A stretch of 64,000 nucleotides of DNA from Pseudomonas azadiae (GCF_019145355.1 NZ_JAHSTY010000002.1:620001-684000); one strand, 5' to 3'; shown: positions 15,917 to 25,256, numbered from the stretch's first letter. The notes: generated by a model from the letters alone, not told the origin. Numbers and translations: made by a program.

Positions 15917-16833
15917 GCTCCCGACTCCTGGATCGCGCGTACCACGGTGTTGAGGTTGCCGGTCATTTCCACTTCGTATTTTTCGGCGCTGTATTCGCCG
16001 TAGGAAATATGCGACAGCGGGTACAGCTTGACCCCGGACTCACGCTGGATGGTGTCGACATAGGTGGACGGGAAGTCCATCTCCGAGAAGATCACCTTCA
16101 CGTCCAGAGCGCGCAGCTCATCGATGGTTTTTTTCAACTGGCTGGGGCTGGGTTCGATCCCGTGGGCCGGTTCGACCACGGCGGTGACTTCCAGGCCGAA
16201 TTCACGCAGCAGGTAGTCATAGGCCGCGTGCACGGTGGCCACGCGCAGGTCCGGGTTGGGTGCGCTGGTCAACTTGGCCAGGGCATCGGCACGCATCTGG
16301 CGCAGGCGCTTGCCATAGGCGCGGGCGTTCTGGGTGTAGGTCTTGGCGTTGTCCGGGTCGAGCTTGCCCAATTCGCGGGCAATGTTGTTGACCTGGGCAA
16401 TCGATGCGCTGATCGACAGGAACGTATGCGGGTTGACCACCTTGCCCGCGCCGCGTGCGGCGTTACCGGTGGCGGCCAGCAGCGGCACATTGGCGTTGGC
16501 CTCGATGACCGGGATGTCCGGGCGTTCGCTGGTCGCAATCATGCGGTCGGCGAAGTCGTCATGGCCGACGCCGTTGAGCACGATTACGTCCAGTGTGCCG
16601 ATGCGCTTGATGTCTTCGGCGCGTGGCTCATAGGCATGTGGGTTGAAACCGGCCGGAATCAGCGGCACCACTTCAGCCTTGTCGCCGACGATATTGGCCA
16701 CGTAGCTGTAATAAGGGTGCAGGGTAATGCCGATGCGCAGGCGTTTGGCCTGTTCGGCATTGGCCAGGGGAGCGAGCATCAGGCTGAACAGGCCAACCAG
16801 CAACAGGCGCAACAGGGGCGATGAAATAGACAT
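15913..16833 (-). CDS. fpvC: FpvC, periplasmic iron-binding protein
   Basis: A 306-residue cluster A-I periplasmic metal receptor. The signal peptide is LLRLLLVGLFSLMLAPLANAEQ; conserved ligand-region motifs are FNPHAYEPRAEDI, NGVGHDDF, NPHTFLS, TVHAAYDYLLREFG and IFSEMDFP. In P. aeruginosa FpvC chelates the ferrous iron produced when FpvG reduces ferri-pyoverdine. The start at 16833 leaves a 19-base gap to fpvK, the only real gap in this operon. Confidence 0.88.
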   Translation of the reverse strand: MSISSPLLRLLLVGLFSLMLAPLANAEQAKRLRIGITLHPYYSYVANIVGDKAEVVPLIPAGFNPHAYEPRAEDIKRIGTLDVIVLNGVGHDDFADRMIATSERPDIPVIEANANVPLLAATGNAARGAGKVVNPHTFLSISASIAQVNNIARELGKLDPDNAKTYTQNARAYGKRLRQMRADALAKLTSAPNPDLRVATVHAAYDYLLREFGLEVTAVVEPAHGIEPSPSQLKKTIDELRALDVKVIFSEMDFPSTYVDTIQRESGVKLYPLSHISYGEYSAEKYEVEMTGNLNTVVRAIQESGA

Positions 16834-16852
16834 GGGCAATCGGTCTTCTCGT

Positions 16853-17413
16853 TCAGTGACGGTGCTGGCGGGTGACGCCGGCATCGAATTGCGCGACCAC
16901 CTGCTGCCAGCCGGCTGCGATCAGCGCCTGGTCAGAGAGGTCGGAGGGGGCGGCCAGGTTGGCTTGGCGATTGAGCCAGATATCCGGCTCGGCACCGTGC
17001 ACGCGCATGAGCAGCGAGCCACTGGTGGCGGGCACTTGGCTCAAACCCAGGTAGGCCGAGGGTTCCAGCAGCTGCCAGCGGTGATTGCCACGGCTGACCG
17101 AGCTGGCGTCCTGGGCAAACGGCGCAAAGCCTTCTTCGGCCAGTTGCGCCGGGGTCGGCAGTGCGTTTTGCTCCTGCTGCAACAGCTGGATTTCATCCAG
17201 GGTCACGCGCAGGTCGGCGTAAATGCCTTGCTCGGCGGCGCTCAGGTCGCGTCGGGCGTCCAGCTGGTGACTGGGCACGGTAGCAACTTCCCGGGTTTCT
17301 CCGTGCAAGGCCACCACCGTGCCAGCCACCGCCAGGATGATCAGGCACAGCAGCAGGACGTAGAGGGTTTCGTGACCGGCACCCGCGGGGCGTACAACCT
17401 GGGTGGTAGTCAT
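16853..17413 (-). CDS. fpvK: FpvK, DUF6162-type membrane protein
   Basis: A 186-residue protein with one N-terminal membrane span (TLYVLLLCLIILAVAGTVVAL) and a periplasmic domain. It carries a coiled-coil-like stretch (LDARRDLSAAEQGIYADLRVTLDEIQLLQQEQ) and WLNRQANLAAP. It corresponds to FpvK, which acts with FpvG, FpvH and FpvJ in iron release from pyoverdine. The start overlaps the fpvJ stop as ATGA. Confidence 0.82.
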   Translation of the reverse strand: MTTTQVVRPAGAGHETLYVLLLCLIILAVAGTVVALHGETREVATVPSHQLDARRDLSAAEQGIYADLRVTLDEIQLLQQEQNALPTPAQLAEEGFAPFAQDASSVSRGNHRWQLLEPSAYLGLSQVPATSGSLLMRVHGAEPDIWLNRQANLAAPSDLSDQALIAAGWQQVVAQFDAGVTRQHRH

Positions 17414-17739
17414 TGTGGCTGGATATCCGCCTGGTCGATTTCCACGACGTGGCCTGGGCCTGCATCGAACAGCACGTAGAACTCGGCGGACGGTTTCTTG
17501 AACGTCAGCGTCGAATCCTCGCCAAGCTTGCCGGGCACCAGGATGGTTTCGTCGTAGCCGATCACGTCCAGGGTCACACCGGGCGCGCCGCTGCCGTCAG
17601 AGAAGCCGCCTTTGCACTGGATCTGCTCGCCGGGGATTTCCTTGCACTCGCACATCGGGTTGTGTGCGAGGGCGACGGTACTGAACCCGGCGCCGATCAA
17701 CAGGACGGCACCGGCGCGGGTCAGGCGCATCAAAGTCAT
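17410..17739 (-). CDS. fpvJ: FpvJ, small periplasmic protein
   Basis: A 109-residue exported protein with signal peptide AGAVLLIGAGFSTVALA, then a Cys/His-containing start of the mature chain (HNPMCECKEIPGEQIQCKGG). The three closely spaced Cys could bind metal or form a disulfide; this is inference. In P. aeruginosa FpvJ interacts with FpvC and FpvK. It is coupled by ATGA to both neighbours. Confidence 0.82.
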   Translation of the reverse strand: MTLMRLTRAGAVLLIGAGFSTVALAHNPMCECKEIPGEQIQCKGGFSDGSGAPGVTLDVIGYDETILVPGKLGEDSTLTFKKPSAEFYVLFDAGPGHVVEIDQADIQPQ

Positions 17740-18272
17740 GGTTTAACTCCTTGCTTGTTCAGCCAGGCAATAGTGGCAGGCGAGGCCTGGCTCAGCGGGA
17801 TGGAACCCTGGTGCATGGCGCCGTCCCAGCCTTCCATGGTCACCCACAGTTCGGCGTCGGCCGGCGTGCGTTCTGGAATCGGCAGGCCCGCGCCCATGCG
17901 GTACGGCGTGCCGAAGAAGATCACCCCGGCGGCGCGCAGGCTGCGCGGCTTGCCAATACGCAGATAGGTAGCCTTGACCTGGTCGGCGCAGGCGTCGCAC
18001 AGGGCTGCGTTGAAAAACTTCATCGGGCCGGCCGGGTCGGGGCGCGGCCCCTCATTGCGAAATTCCGCGAGGGTCAGGCTCCAGGGTCCGACCTGCACTT
18101 GCCCGGCCACGCGCTCGCCGATGCCGGTATCGCCACGAAACAGCGCGGCATCGGCGAAGTACTTGGGCATGAAGCCCAGGGGTACCAGCAACAACAGTAC
18201 GTTGATGTGAAAACGCCATTTCAGCCAGAACGCTCGCAGCGGGGATGGCTTTGCAGCAGCGGCCTTGTTCAT
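17736..18272 (-). CDS. fpvH: FpvH, membrane protein of pyoverdine iron release
   Basis: A 178-residue protein with a basic N terminus and one membrane span (FHINVLLLLVPLGFMPKYF), then a periplasmic part with a CDAC motif (FFNAALCDACADQVKATYL). The start at 18272 gives an ATGA overlap with fpvG; the frame is open far upstream but lies over fpvG. The CxxC suggests redox or metal chemistry next to the FpvG reductase. Confidence 0.83.
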   Translation of the reverse strand: MNKAAAAKPSPLRAFWLKWRFHINVLLLLVPLGFMPKYFADAALFRGDTGIGERVAGQVQVGPWSLTLAEFRNEGPRPDPAGPMKFFNAALCDACADQVKATYLRIGKPRSLRAAGVIFFGTPYRMGAGLPIPERTPADAELWVTMEGWDGAMHQGSIPLSQASPATIAWLNKQGVKP

Positions 18273-19471
18273 GGGTTGGCCTCCGAGGTTTCTGCCCGCA
18301 TCGCCGGGATGGACGCCGGCGTGTGTTGTGCCTTCGTTTCGCGCTTGAAGGCGTTGAGCGTGGCCAGTGCGGTGCGCTTGGTCCAGATCAGCAGGCCGCT
18401 CAACACCATCATGCTCATGATCAGCCCGAAGAACGCCCAGATCAGTTTGATCCACAGCCCGCCAAAGTCGCCGGTGTGCAGCGGGCGCATGGATTCGGTG
18501 ACGAACTCCAGCTTCGAACGGTCGGACAGCAGGTGCGCCGCGGCGACTTCACCGTCATAGGGGTTGATCTGCGCGGTCTGGAACATCAAGGGGTACCAGC
18601 CCCGCCCGCCGATCTGCAGGTGGCTGTACGCGTTGAGCGGCAGACTGATGAAACTCGCCTCCAGACCCGGGATGCGCTGGGTGGCGATCCGGATGGCCTC
18701 GTCCACCGCAATCATCGGTGCTGGCACGCCCGGCGCCGACAGGGGCACCTTCTCCCGGGCAATCACCGGGATGACGGGCTCGGTTGAAATCGAGATCTGG
18801 TTGTCGCCCAGGATCGCCCGGATCAGGAACCAGATGCCGGTGACGGAAATCACTGCGATAAACCAGATCGACCAGATGCCGCTCAAACGGTGGAAGTCGC
18901 CCCAGAAGATCCGCGCGCCATGGCGCACGCGCAAGGTAGGGCGCAGGAAGCCCTTCCAGAAACGCTTGTACACCACCAGCCCGGTCACCAGCGATGCCAG
19001 CAGTGGAATGCCGAGCGCCGAGACCAGGTACCAGCCCCAGCTGTAGCCATTGGTGAAGGGCACCAGCCACCAGCCATGCAGCGCGCGGGTAAATGCCTTG
19101 AAGTCGAATGACGGGCTGATGCCTTGGATCGCCCCGGTGTAGGGGTTGACGTAGACCTCGACGGAACGCCCGTCGGGGTAGCTCAGGTCGACGCTGAGGG
19201 CGAAATGCGATTCGTCGGGACGGCTGATCGACTGGACGAACACCTGGGGTTCATCGCGCTTGATGGCGGCGATTACCTGGTCATAGCTCAGCGGCTCGGC
19301 ATCATCCGTCGGCTTGCTCGCGCGGATATCCGGGTTGGCCAGCCAGACGATCTCCTGGCTGACGACCGCCAGGGTGCCGGTGACGCAGACGATCAGTACA
19401 AAGAACCAGATGGGCAATGCCAACCAGCTATGGACGAGAAACCAGAGTTTGGAGCGTGACTTCTTCGACAT
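18269..19471 (-). CDS. fpvG: FpvG, PepSY-type ferri-pyoverdine reductase
   Basis: A 400-residue inner-membrane protein of the PepSY-associated TM family, first gene of the fpv operon. It has four membrane spans: LPIWFFVLIVCVTGTLAVVS, LVSALGIPLLASLVTGLVVY, IWSIWFIAVISVTGIWFLI and LIWAFFGLIMSMMVLSGLLI. Conserved His residues flank the spans (HSWLALP, ALHGWW, FHRLSG, PLHTGDFGG), suggesting heme b binding. FpvG of P. aeruginosa is required to reduce Fe(III)-pyoverdine in the periplasm. A Fur-like site lies about 95 bases upstream. Confidence 0.88.
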   Translation of the reverse strand: MSKKSRSKLWFLVHSWLALPIWFFVLIVCVTGTLAVVSQEIVWLANPDIRASKPTDDAEPLSYDQVIAAIKRDEPQVFVQSISRPDESHFALSVDLSYPDGRSVEVYVNPYTGAIQGISPSFDFKAFTRALHGWWLVPFTNGYSWGWYLVSALGIPLLASLVTGLVVYKRFWKGFLRPTLRVRHGARIFWGDFHRLSGIWSIWFIAVISVTGIWFLIRAILGDNQISISTEPVIPVIAREKVPLSAPGVPAPMIAVDEAIRIATQRIPGLEASFISLPLNAYSHLQIGGRGWYPLMFQTAQINPYDGEVAAAHLLSDRSKLEFVTESMRPLHTGDFGGLWIKLIWAFFGLIMSMMVLSGLLIWTKRTALATLNAFKRETKAQHTPASIPAMRAETSEANP

Positions 19472-19566
19472 GTGAGTGAGGGTCTTGATCGGAGGGGGCA
19501 GTGAAGGCCCGGAAAAGGCCAGTCGTAGCTTTTGCTGACGCGACGGGCTGTATCTAAGTTAAGACG

Positions 19567-19585
19567 GATGAGAATGAGAAATCCC
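19567..19585 (-). promoter_or_regulatory. Possible Fur box before fpvG
   Basis: GATGAGAATGAGAAATCC contains TGAGAAT, six of seven bases of a Fur heptamer, next to a second related unit. The opposite heptamer is poor, so this is a partial match supported by the iron function of the downstream operon. Confidence 0.4.
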
Positions 19586-19623
19586 TAACCCTGATATGAA
19601 AGAAAATGTTTCAGGTCCACATT

Positions 19624-19643
19624 CAGGGCGCTTTAACGCCCTG
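19624..19643. repeat. Hairpin CAGGGCG-N6-CGCCCTG
   Basis: Seven-base perfect arms around CTTTAA in the divergent fpvG/leuC-like intergenic region. It lacks a T-run, and its function is unknown. Confidence 0.4.
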
Positions 19644-19759
19644 ATCGAACACGAAACATGTTCCTAGCCATCACCCAAGCGCCATTGATGGCGCTTGGGC
19701 GCTACGTAGGATGGGCTCATACCGTTGAGCGAGCGCCTACCCAAGTGAGTCCAGCAAAG

Positions 19760-21178
19760 ATGACTGCCAGAACCCTGTACGACAAACACATCGATTCCCA
19801 CACGGTGTGTCCCCTGGATGACCAAGGCCATGTCCTGCTTTATATAGACCGCCAAGTGATCAACGAATACACCAGCCCCCAGGCCTTCAGCGGTTTGCGT
19901 GAGGCCGGGCGCACCGTGTGGCGCCCGGGCACCGCGCTGGCGGTGGTTGATCACGTGAACCCGACCACGCCCAAGCGTATTGCGGCCATGCCCGATGCCG
20001 GTGGGGCGCGGCAAGTGTCATACCTGGCCGAGAACTGCCGGGATTTCGGCATCGAGCTGCTGGACATCCTCGACAAGCGCCAAGGCATTGAGCACGTGAT
20101 CGCGCCGGAACAGGGCTTTATCCTGCCGGGCATGATGATCGCCGCCGGCGACAGCCACACCACCACCTACGGCGCCCTTGGTGCCTTTGGTTTTGGTATC
20201 GGTACCTCGGAAATCGAACACCTGCTGGCCTCCCAGACCCTGGTCTACAAGCGCCTGAAGACCTTGCGCGTGAGCGTGGATGGCGACCTGGCGCCCGGCC
20301 TGACGTCCAAGGACGTGATCATGGCGCTGATCGGTAAGATCGGCGCCTCGGGAGCAACCGGCTACGCCATTGAGTTTCGCGGCTCCACCATCGATGCGCT
20401 GAGCGTCGAGGCGCGTATGACCATCTGCAACATGGCGGTGGAGGCCGGTGCGCGCGGCGCGTTCATGGCCCCCGACGAAAAAGTCTTCGCCTACCTCAAG
20501 GGTAAGCCCCGCGCACCCGAAGGCGCGCAGTGGGATCAGGCACTGGCAGGCTGGCGCCAGCTGCATTCGGACGCCGATGCGGTGTTCGACCGGGAGGTGC
20601 AGCTCGACGCCCGCATTGTGGAGCCGATGGTCACGTGGGGCACCAGCCCCGATCAGGCCGCGGCCATTGGCGCCCGCGTGCCCGACCCGCAGGATGTCAG
20701 CGACCTGATCCTGCGCCAGGACATGCGCCGGGCCCTCGATTACATGGGCCTGGAAGCCGGCATGCCGCTGAGCGATATCGTTATCAGCCACGCATTTATC
20801 GGTTCCTGCACCAACGCTCGCATCGAAGACCTGCGCGACGCCGCCAGCGTGGTGCGCGGCAGGCAGGTGGCCAAGCACGTACGGGCGATGATCGTGCCGG
20901 GTTCCACTGAAGTGCGCGACCAGGCCGAAGCCGAAGGGTTGGCGGCGATTTTTATCGAAGCCGGCTTTGAATGGCGCCAGTCGGGCTGCTCGATGTGCCT
21001 GGCGATGAACGACGACGTGCTGGCCGCCGGTGACCGCTGCGCTTCCAGCACCAACCGCAATTTCGAAGGCCGCCAGGGCGCGGGTGCGCGCACTCACCTG
21101 ATGAGCCCCGCGATGGTCGCCGCCGCTGCCATTACCGGCCGGCTTACTGATATCCGCCAATTTGGAGAGCGCCCATGA
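19760..21178 (+). CDS. leuC: LeuC-type aconitase-family dehydratase large subunit
   Basis: A 472-residue [4Fe-4S] hydro-lyase large subunit, as in 3-isopropylmalate dehydratase. Family motifs are DHVNPTTPKR, PGMMIAAGDSHTTTYGALG, the cluster ligand in SHAFIGSCTNARIEDL, and the CxxC pair in QSGCSMCLAMN. ATG 19760 (MTARTLYDKHID) is where homology starts; the longer open frame lacks a ribosome-binding site. It overlaps the small-subunit gene by ATGA. leuB and asd, the usual neighbours of the leucine pathway copy in Pseudomonas, are absent, so this may be a paralogue acting on another hydroxy-dicarboxylate such as citramalate. Confidence 0.88.
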   Translation: MTARTLYDKHIDSHTVCPLDDQGHVLLYIDRQVINEYTSPQAFSGLREAGRTVWRPGTALAVVDHVNPTTPKRIAAMPDAGGARQVSYLAENCRDFGIELLDILDKRQGIEHVIAPEQGFILPGMMIAAGDSHTTTYGALGAFGFGIGTSEIEHLLASQTLVYKRLKTLRVSVDGDLAPGLTSKDVIMALIGKIGASGATGYAIEFRGSTIDALSVEARMTICNMAVEAGARGAFMAPDEKVFAYLKGKPRAPEGAQWDQALAGWRQLHSDADAVFDREVQLDARIVEPMVTWGTSPDQAAAIGARVPDPQDVSDLILRQDMRRALDYMGLEAGMPLSDIVISHAFIGSCTNARIEDLRDAASVVRGRQVAKHVRAMIVPGSTEVRDQAEAEGLAAIFIEAGFEWRQSGCSMCLAMNDDVLAAGDRCASSTNRNFEGRQGAGARTHLMSPAMVAAAAITGRLTDIRQFGERP

Positions 21179-21789
21179 GCCTGCAACCGTTCACCCTGGT
21201 CACCGGCAAGGCCGCGCCGATGCTGGCGGCGAATATCGACACCGATGTGATCATGCCCAAGCAGTTTCTCAAGGGCATCGACCGCAACGGCCTGGACCGT
21301 GGGTTGTTCTTCGACCTGCGCTTTTTGGCATCCGGCGAGCCGAACCCCGCGTTCGTGCTGAACCAGCCGGCCTGGCAGGGTGCGAAGTTTTTGGTGGTAG
21401 GGGCGAATTTCGGTTGCGGTTCCAGCCGCGAGCACGCGGTGTGGGGCTTGAAGCAGATGGGCATCCGCGCGTTGATCGGCAGCAGCTTCGCCGGGATTTT
21501 CTATGACAACTGCCAGCGAAACGGGGTGTTGTTGATCACCTTGGACGAGGCGGTGTTGCAGCAGTTGGGCAAGACCGTCAGCCAGGCTGAGCAGGCTCAG
21601 ATCAGTATCGATCTTGAAGCCCAGCAGATTCGTTTGGCCGAAGGTCAGGTGATCCCGTTTCAGCTCGATACGCTGCGCAAGACGGTGCTGTTGCTCGGGC
21701 TGGACGCCATCGGCAGCACGTTGCAGCGCAGTGAGCAAATCAAAACGTTCGAACGTAGGCACCTCCAGGCTAACCCCTGGCTCAGCTGA
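21175..21789 (+). CDS. leuD: LeuD-type dehydratase small subunit
   Basis: A 204-residue swivel-domain partner of the preceding LeuC-type subunit. It has NIDTDVIMPKQFLKG near residue 20 and the substrate-binding loop NFGCGSSREHA near residue 80. Length and motifs are normal for LeuD. It overlaps the large-subunit gene (ATGA) and is followed after 45 bases by the convergent LysR gene. A single degenerate REP half (from 21805) sits in that gap. Confidence 0.9.
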   Translation: MSLQPFTLVTGKAAPMLAANIDTDVIMPKQFLKGIDRNGLDRGLFFDLRFLASGEPNPAFVLNQPAWQGAKFLVVGANFGCGSSREHAVWGLKQMGIRALIGSSFAGIFYDNCQRNGVLLITLDEAVLQQLGKTVSQAEQAQISIDLEAQQIRLAEGQVIPFQLDTLRKTVLLLGLDAIGSTLQRSEQIKTFERRHLQANPWLS

Positions 21790-21834
21790 CACTGCGGTTC
21801 AAATTGTGGGAGCCCATTCCAATCAGGAGCGATG

Positions 21835-22749
21835 CTAGATCGACAACCCCTTGAAGTGCTCCTGCAGAAACTCCACACACGCCCTCAGCTTTCCGGAATA
21901 CGCCAACCGTGTCGGGTACACCGCCCACACGTTGGCGCTCTGGGTGTAACCGTGCAGTACCTGCACCAGCTTGCCTTGCTCCAACAGCGGCTTCACATCC
22001 CACATCGAACGCAGTAATACGCCGCGCCCGTCCAGTGCCCACCGCAGCACAATCTCGCCGTTGTTCGACGACAGTGGCCCTCGTACGCGCACGCTTTGCG
22101 CAGCACCCTCGTGTTCCAGGTTCCAGATGCCAAACGCGTTATCGCGCTCCTTGAGGACCAGGCAGTCGTGTTGCTCCAGGTCGCTCAGTTGCTGCGGCGT
22201 GCCTCGGCGCTCCAGATAAGCCGGCGCGGCGCACAGCACGCGACGGTTGCTCACCAGGCGGCGGCCGATGTGCTGGCCGGGAATGTCGTCGCCCACGCGG
22301 ATCTCCAGGTCGAAACCTTCGCTGACGATATCCACCACACGATCAAACAGGTCCAGGCGGATTTCCAGGTCCGGGTACTGTTGCGCCAGTAACGACACGG
22401 CAGGGGCCACATGGTTGCGTCCGAAACCGAAGCTGCTGCACAGGTGCAAGCGGCCGCGCGGGCTGTCATGAGCGTCGCTGAGCTCATCCGAGAGTTGTTG
22501 GAAATCTTCCAGGATACGCACTGCCCAGCGCTGCACCCGTTCGCCGTCTTCGGTCAGGGCGATGCGCCGACTGGTGCGGTGCAACAGACGGGTGGCCAGG
22601 GTGGTCTCCAGGATCTGGATGCGCTTGCTGACATACGCGGGCGACAGGCCAAGTTCATCGGCCGCCGCTGCGAAGCCGGCCTTGCGGATCACGGTGAGGA
22701 ACACCCGCAGGTCTTCGGGTAGGGGCACGGTATCTTTCTTGTGAGTCAT
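21835..22749 (-). CDS. LysR-family regulator (DmlR-like group)
   Basis: A 304-residue LysR regulator. The winged helix is at about residues 12-70 (VFLTVIRKAGFAAAADELGL, SPAYVSKRIQILETTL) and the periplasmic-binding-like effector domain follows (GRLHLCSSFGFGRNHVAPAV, DLEIRVGDDIPGQHIGRRL). ATG 22749 was chosen because family homology begins with MTHKKDTVPLPEDLRVFL. It faces the LeuCD-type genes tail to tail and lies downstream of dctA on the same strand. Regulation of dctA or the LeuCD pair in response to a dicarboxylate is plausible but unproven. Confidence 0.85.
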   Translation of the reverse strand: MTHKKDTVPLPEDLRVFLTVIRKAGFAAAADELGLSPAYVSKRIQILETTLATRLLHRTSRRIALTEDGERVQRWAVRILEDFQQLSDELSDAHDSPRGRLHLCSSFGFGRNHVAPAVSLLAQQYPDLEIRLDLFDRVVDIVSEGFDLEIRVGDDIPGQHIGRRLVSNRRVLCAAPAYLERRGTPQQLSDLEQHDCLVLKERDNAFGIWNLEHEGAAQSVRVRGPLSSNNGEIVLRWALDGRGVLLRSMWDVKPLLEQGKLVQVLHGYTQSANVWAVYPTRLAYSGKLRACVEFLQEHFKGLSI

Positions 22750-22827
22750 CAGAAACAGGCGTGGCGGCATGAGCCGCCAGAATAGCACCGGATCGGCGTG
22801 CCTTCCGGCGCGCCTGGGCGTATTCGG

Positions 22828-24132
22828 TTACTCGGCAACGGTCTTGGCTCGGGCGGCCGCCCGAGCATGCCGGCCACGCTTGAGTGCGATGGGGGCCATT
22901 TTCTCGCGGTCCAGTTCACCTTCCCAGGCCGCTACCACCAGGGCAGCGACGGCATTGCCGATGATATTGGTCAGCGAGCGGCACTCGGCCATGAACCGGT
23001 CCACGCCCAGGATCAGCACCATCGCCGCCACCGGCACGGTCGGCACCACTGCCAGGCTCGCCGCCAGCGCCACGAACCCCGCGCCCACCACCGCACCCGC
23101 GCCCTTGGACGTCAGCATGGCCACCGCCAATAGGGTCAGCTGCTGCTCCAGCGGCAAATGGATATTGGTGGCCTGGGCCAGAAACAGCACCGCCAGGGTC
23201 ATATAGATGTTGGTACCGTCCAGGTTGAAGGTATAGCCGGTCGGCACCACGATGCCCACCACACCCTTGGAGGCGCCCAGGCTTTCGAGTTTCTGGATCA
23301 ATTGCGGCAGCGCCGACTCCGACGAACTGGTGCCCAGCACGATCATCAACTCCGACTTGATATAGCCCATCAACTTGAAAATGCTGAACCCGGCGTAGCG
23401 GGCAATGCTGCCCAACACCACGGCGACAAAAAAGAACGCGGTGATGTAGAAGGTGCCCACCAGTTTCAGCAGCGGCAGCAGCGAGCCCACACCGTATTTA
23501 CCGATGGTGAACGCGATGGCGCCAAAGGCGCCGATCGGCGCGACCCGGCTGATGATGCCGACAATCCGGAAGAACACTTCGCTGGCCTGGTTGATCACAC
23601 CCACCAACGGTCGGCCCTTTTCACCGACCATCACCAGGCCGACGCCAAACAGCACGGAGACGAACAGCACCGGCAGGATTTCGCCCTTGGAAAATGCATC
23701 GAAAAACGTCGCAGGGATCACATGCAACAGGAACCCGGTGATGCCTTCGCCATGTTCGGCCTGGCCGACAAAGCCGGCGATGGCGGAGCTGTCGAGGGTT
23801 TTGACATCGATATTGAAGCCCACCCCCGGATGCAGCAGGTGCGCCGCGAGGATCCCGATCAACAAGGCGATGGTCGAGACCACTTCGAAGTACAGCAGCG
23901 CCTTGCCGCCGACCCGGCCTACTTGTTTTACATCGTGCATGCTGGTGATGCCGGAGACCACCGTGCAGAAAATGATCGGGCCGATGATCATCTTGATCAA
24001 CTTGATGAAACCGTCGCCTAGGGGCTTGAGATCGATGCCGATCTGCGGCCATTGATGGCCGATCAACACACCCAGTGCGATAGCGATCAGCACCTGTATG
24101 TATAGGGTTCCCAGCAGTTTTCTGATTGTCAT
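22828..24132 (-). CDS. dctA: C4-dicarboxylate:cation symporter DctA
   Basis: A 434-residue inner-membrane symporter taking up succinate, fumarate, malate and similar acids. Family signatures are [55 protein letters not shown] and [20 protein letters not shown] 24132 ([15 protein letters not shown]) is the usual DctA start; 55 upstream codons of open frame are not used. The Shine-Dalgarno is poor. The dehalogenase-like gene lies 109 bases upstream on the same strand and may be co-transcribed. Confidence 0.95.
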   Translation of the reverse strand: MTIRKLLGTLYIQVLIAIALGVLIGHQWPQIGIDLKPLGDGFIKLIKMIIGPIIFCTVVSGITSMHDVKQVGRVGGKALLYFEVVSTIALLIGILAAHLLHPGVGFNIDVKTLDSSAIAGFVGQAEHGEGITGFLLHVIPATFFDAFSKGEILPVLFVSVLFGVGLVMVGEKGRPLVGVINQASEVFFRIVGIISRVAPIGAFGAIAFTIGKYGVGSLLPLLKLVGTFYITAFFFVAVVLGSIARYAGFSIFKLMGYIKSELMIVLGTSSSESALPQLIQKLESLGASKGVVGIVVPTGYTFNLDGTNIYMTLAVLFLAQATNIHLPLEQQLTLLAVAMLTSKGAGAVVGAGFVALAASLAVVPTVPVAAMVLILGVDRFMAECRSLTNIIGNAVAALVVAAWEGELDREKMAPIALKRGRHARAAARAKTVAE

Positions 24133-24241
24133 TGTTATTATCTCGAGACGTGATGTTGGGCAAAGCGAACCCGTCGCGGGCCGGTGGCAGCCTGCGAGGC
24201 GGGTGGGTCTGGTCATGGGTTGCCTGGTTTGGAAAGCGGGC

Positions 24242-25117
24242 TCAGCGAAGGAAGGCCAGGACTTCGCCAAGCAACAACTCGGGGGCTTCTTCGGCAATAT
24301 AGTGGCCGGCCGGCAGGGCCTTGCCGCGCACGTCGGTGGCGACTTTCTGCCACTCCTTGAGCGGCTCGAAACAGCGGCCGACAGTGCCTTCGGCGCCCCA
24401 CATCACCAGCAGCGGCAGGGTCAGGTGATGGCCGGCGTCGATGTCCGCCTGGTCATGTTGAAGGTCGATCCCGGCAGCGGCGCGGTAGTCCTCACAAATG
24501 CCGGTGGCGCTGCCCGGCAGTTTCAGGCAACGCAGGTATTCGGCGAAGGCCTCATCGGTGAACGGCTTGAGCCCGGCGCTGCGGCTGCCGATCACGCTGC
24601 GCAGGTACAGTTCAGGGTTACTTTCGATCAGCGCTTCGGGCAGCGGTGCCGGGCGGATCAGGAAGAACCAGTGCCAGTAAGCGCGGGCAAAAGCCTGGTC
24701 GGTTTGCGCGTACATCGACAGGGTGGGGGCGATATCCAGCAGCACCATGCGTTGCACCGCGGCCGGGTGGTCCAGGGCCAGGCGATGGGCCACCCGGGCG
24801 CCACGGTCGTGGGCCAGCACATCGAACTGCTCGAAGCCCAGGGCCTTCATCAATTGGACGCCGTCGCGCGCCATCTCTCGCTTTGAATAGTTTGTGTTGT
24901 GGTCATTGGCGGGCGGCCTGCTGCTATCGCCATAGCCGCGCAGGTCGGCTGCCACCACGGTGAAGTGTTCAGCCAGTTGTTCGGCGACTTTGTGCCAGAT
25001 GATGTGGGTTTGAGGGTGCCCGTGCAGCAGGAGCAGACCGGGCCCCGTACCGCCTTGGCGGTAGCTGATGCTGACGCCATTGACGTGGCACTGGTCTTTT
25101 TGGAATCCGGCGAACAT
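24242..25117 (-). CDS. Haloacetate-dehalogenase-like alpha/beta hydrolase
   Basis: A 291-residue alpha/beta hydrolase closely resembling fluoroacetate dehalogenases. The nucleophile motif is [16 protein letters not shown], giving the catalytic Asp and the two carboxylate-binding Arg. The halide-pocket residues correspond to His-Trp in [15 protein letters not shown] and Tyr in CEDYRAAAG. The catalytic His lies in [13 protein letters not shown], and an HD-type segment ([13 protein letters not shown]) follows CEDYRA. ATG 25117 has AAGGAG before it. A Trp found in the R. palustris enzyme's cap is not kept at the equivalent place here. Substrate (halo- or fluoroacetate) remains inferred; epoxide hydrolase is the main alternative. 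Confidence 0.8.
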   Translation of the reverse strand: MFAGFQKDQCHVNGVSISYRQGGTGPGLLLLHGHPQTHIIWHKVAEQLAEHFTVVAADLRGYGDSSRPPANDHNTNYSKREMARDGVQLMKALGFEQFDVLAHDRGARVAHRLALDHPAAVQRMVLLDIAPTLSMYAQTDQAFARAYWHWFFLIRPAPLPEALIESNPELYLRSVIGSRSAGLKPFTDEAFAEYLRCLKLPGSATGICEDYRAAAGIDLQHDQADIDAGHHLTLPLLVMWGAEGTVGRCFEPLKEWQKVATDVRGKALPAGHYIAEEAPELLLGEVLAFLR

Positions 25118-25256
25118 GGAATGACTCCTTGTGATGAGTGCTTGCATCCTGGAATCACGCGGCGTTCGGGGCAAGGGTGAAAACGTGGAGCGGGTGTTCA
25201 TGAAGTGTGTAGGAGCTTCGCGGGGTGATGGGGCGCCCTTGTTGATTCGCTATCAC

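Noticed and set aside
13321..16833. Zinc uptake (znuABC) as the identity of the ABC genes
   Set aside because: Two binding proteins plus four PepSY/FpvHJK-type genes in this exact order fit fpv; no zur gene or His-rich loop is present.
21805..21820. TGTGGGAGCCCATTCC, a single REP-like half
   Set aside because: No partner arm; a degenerate relic, not listed as a REPIN.
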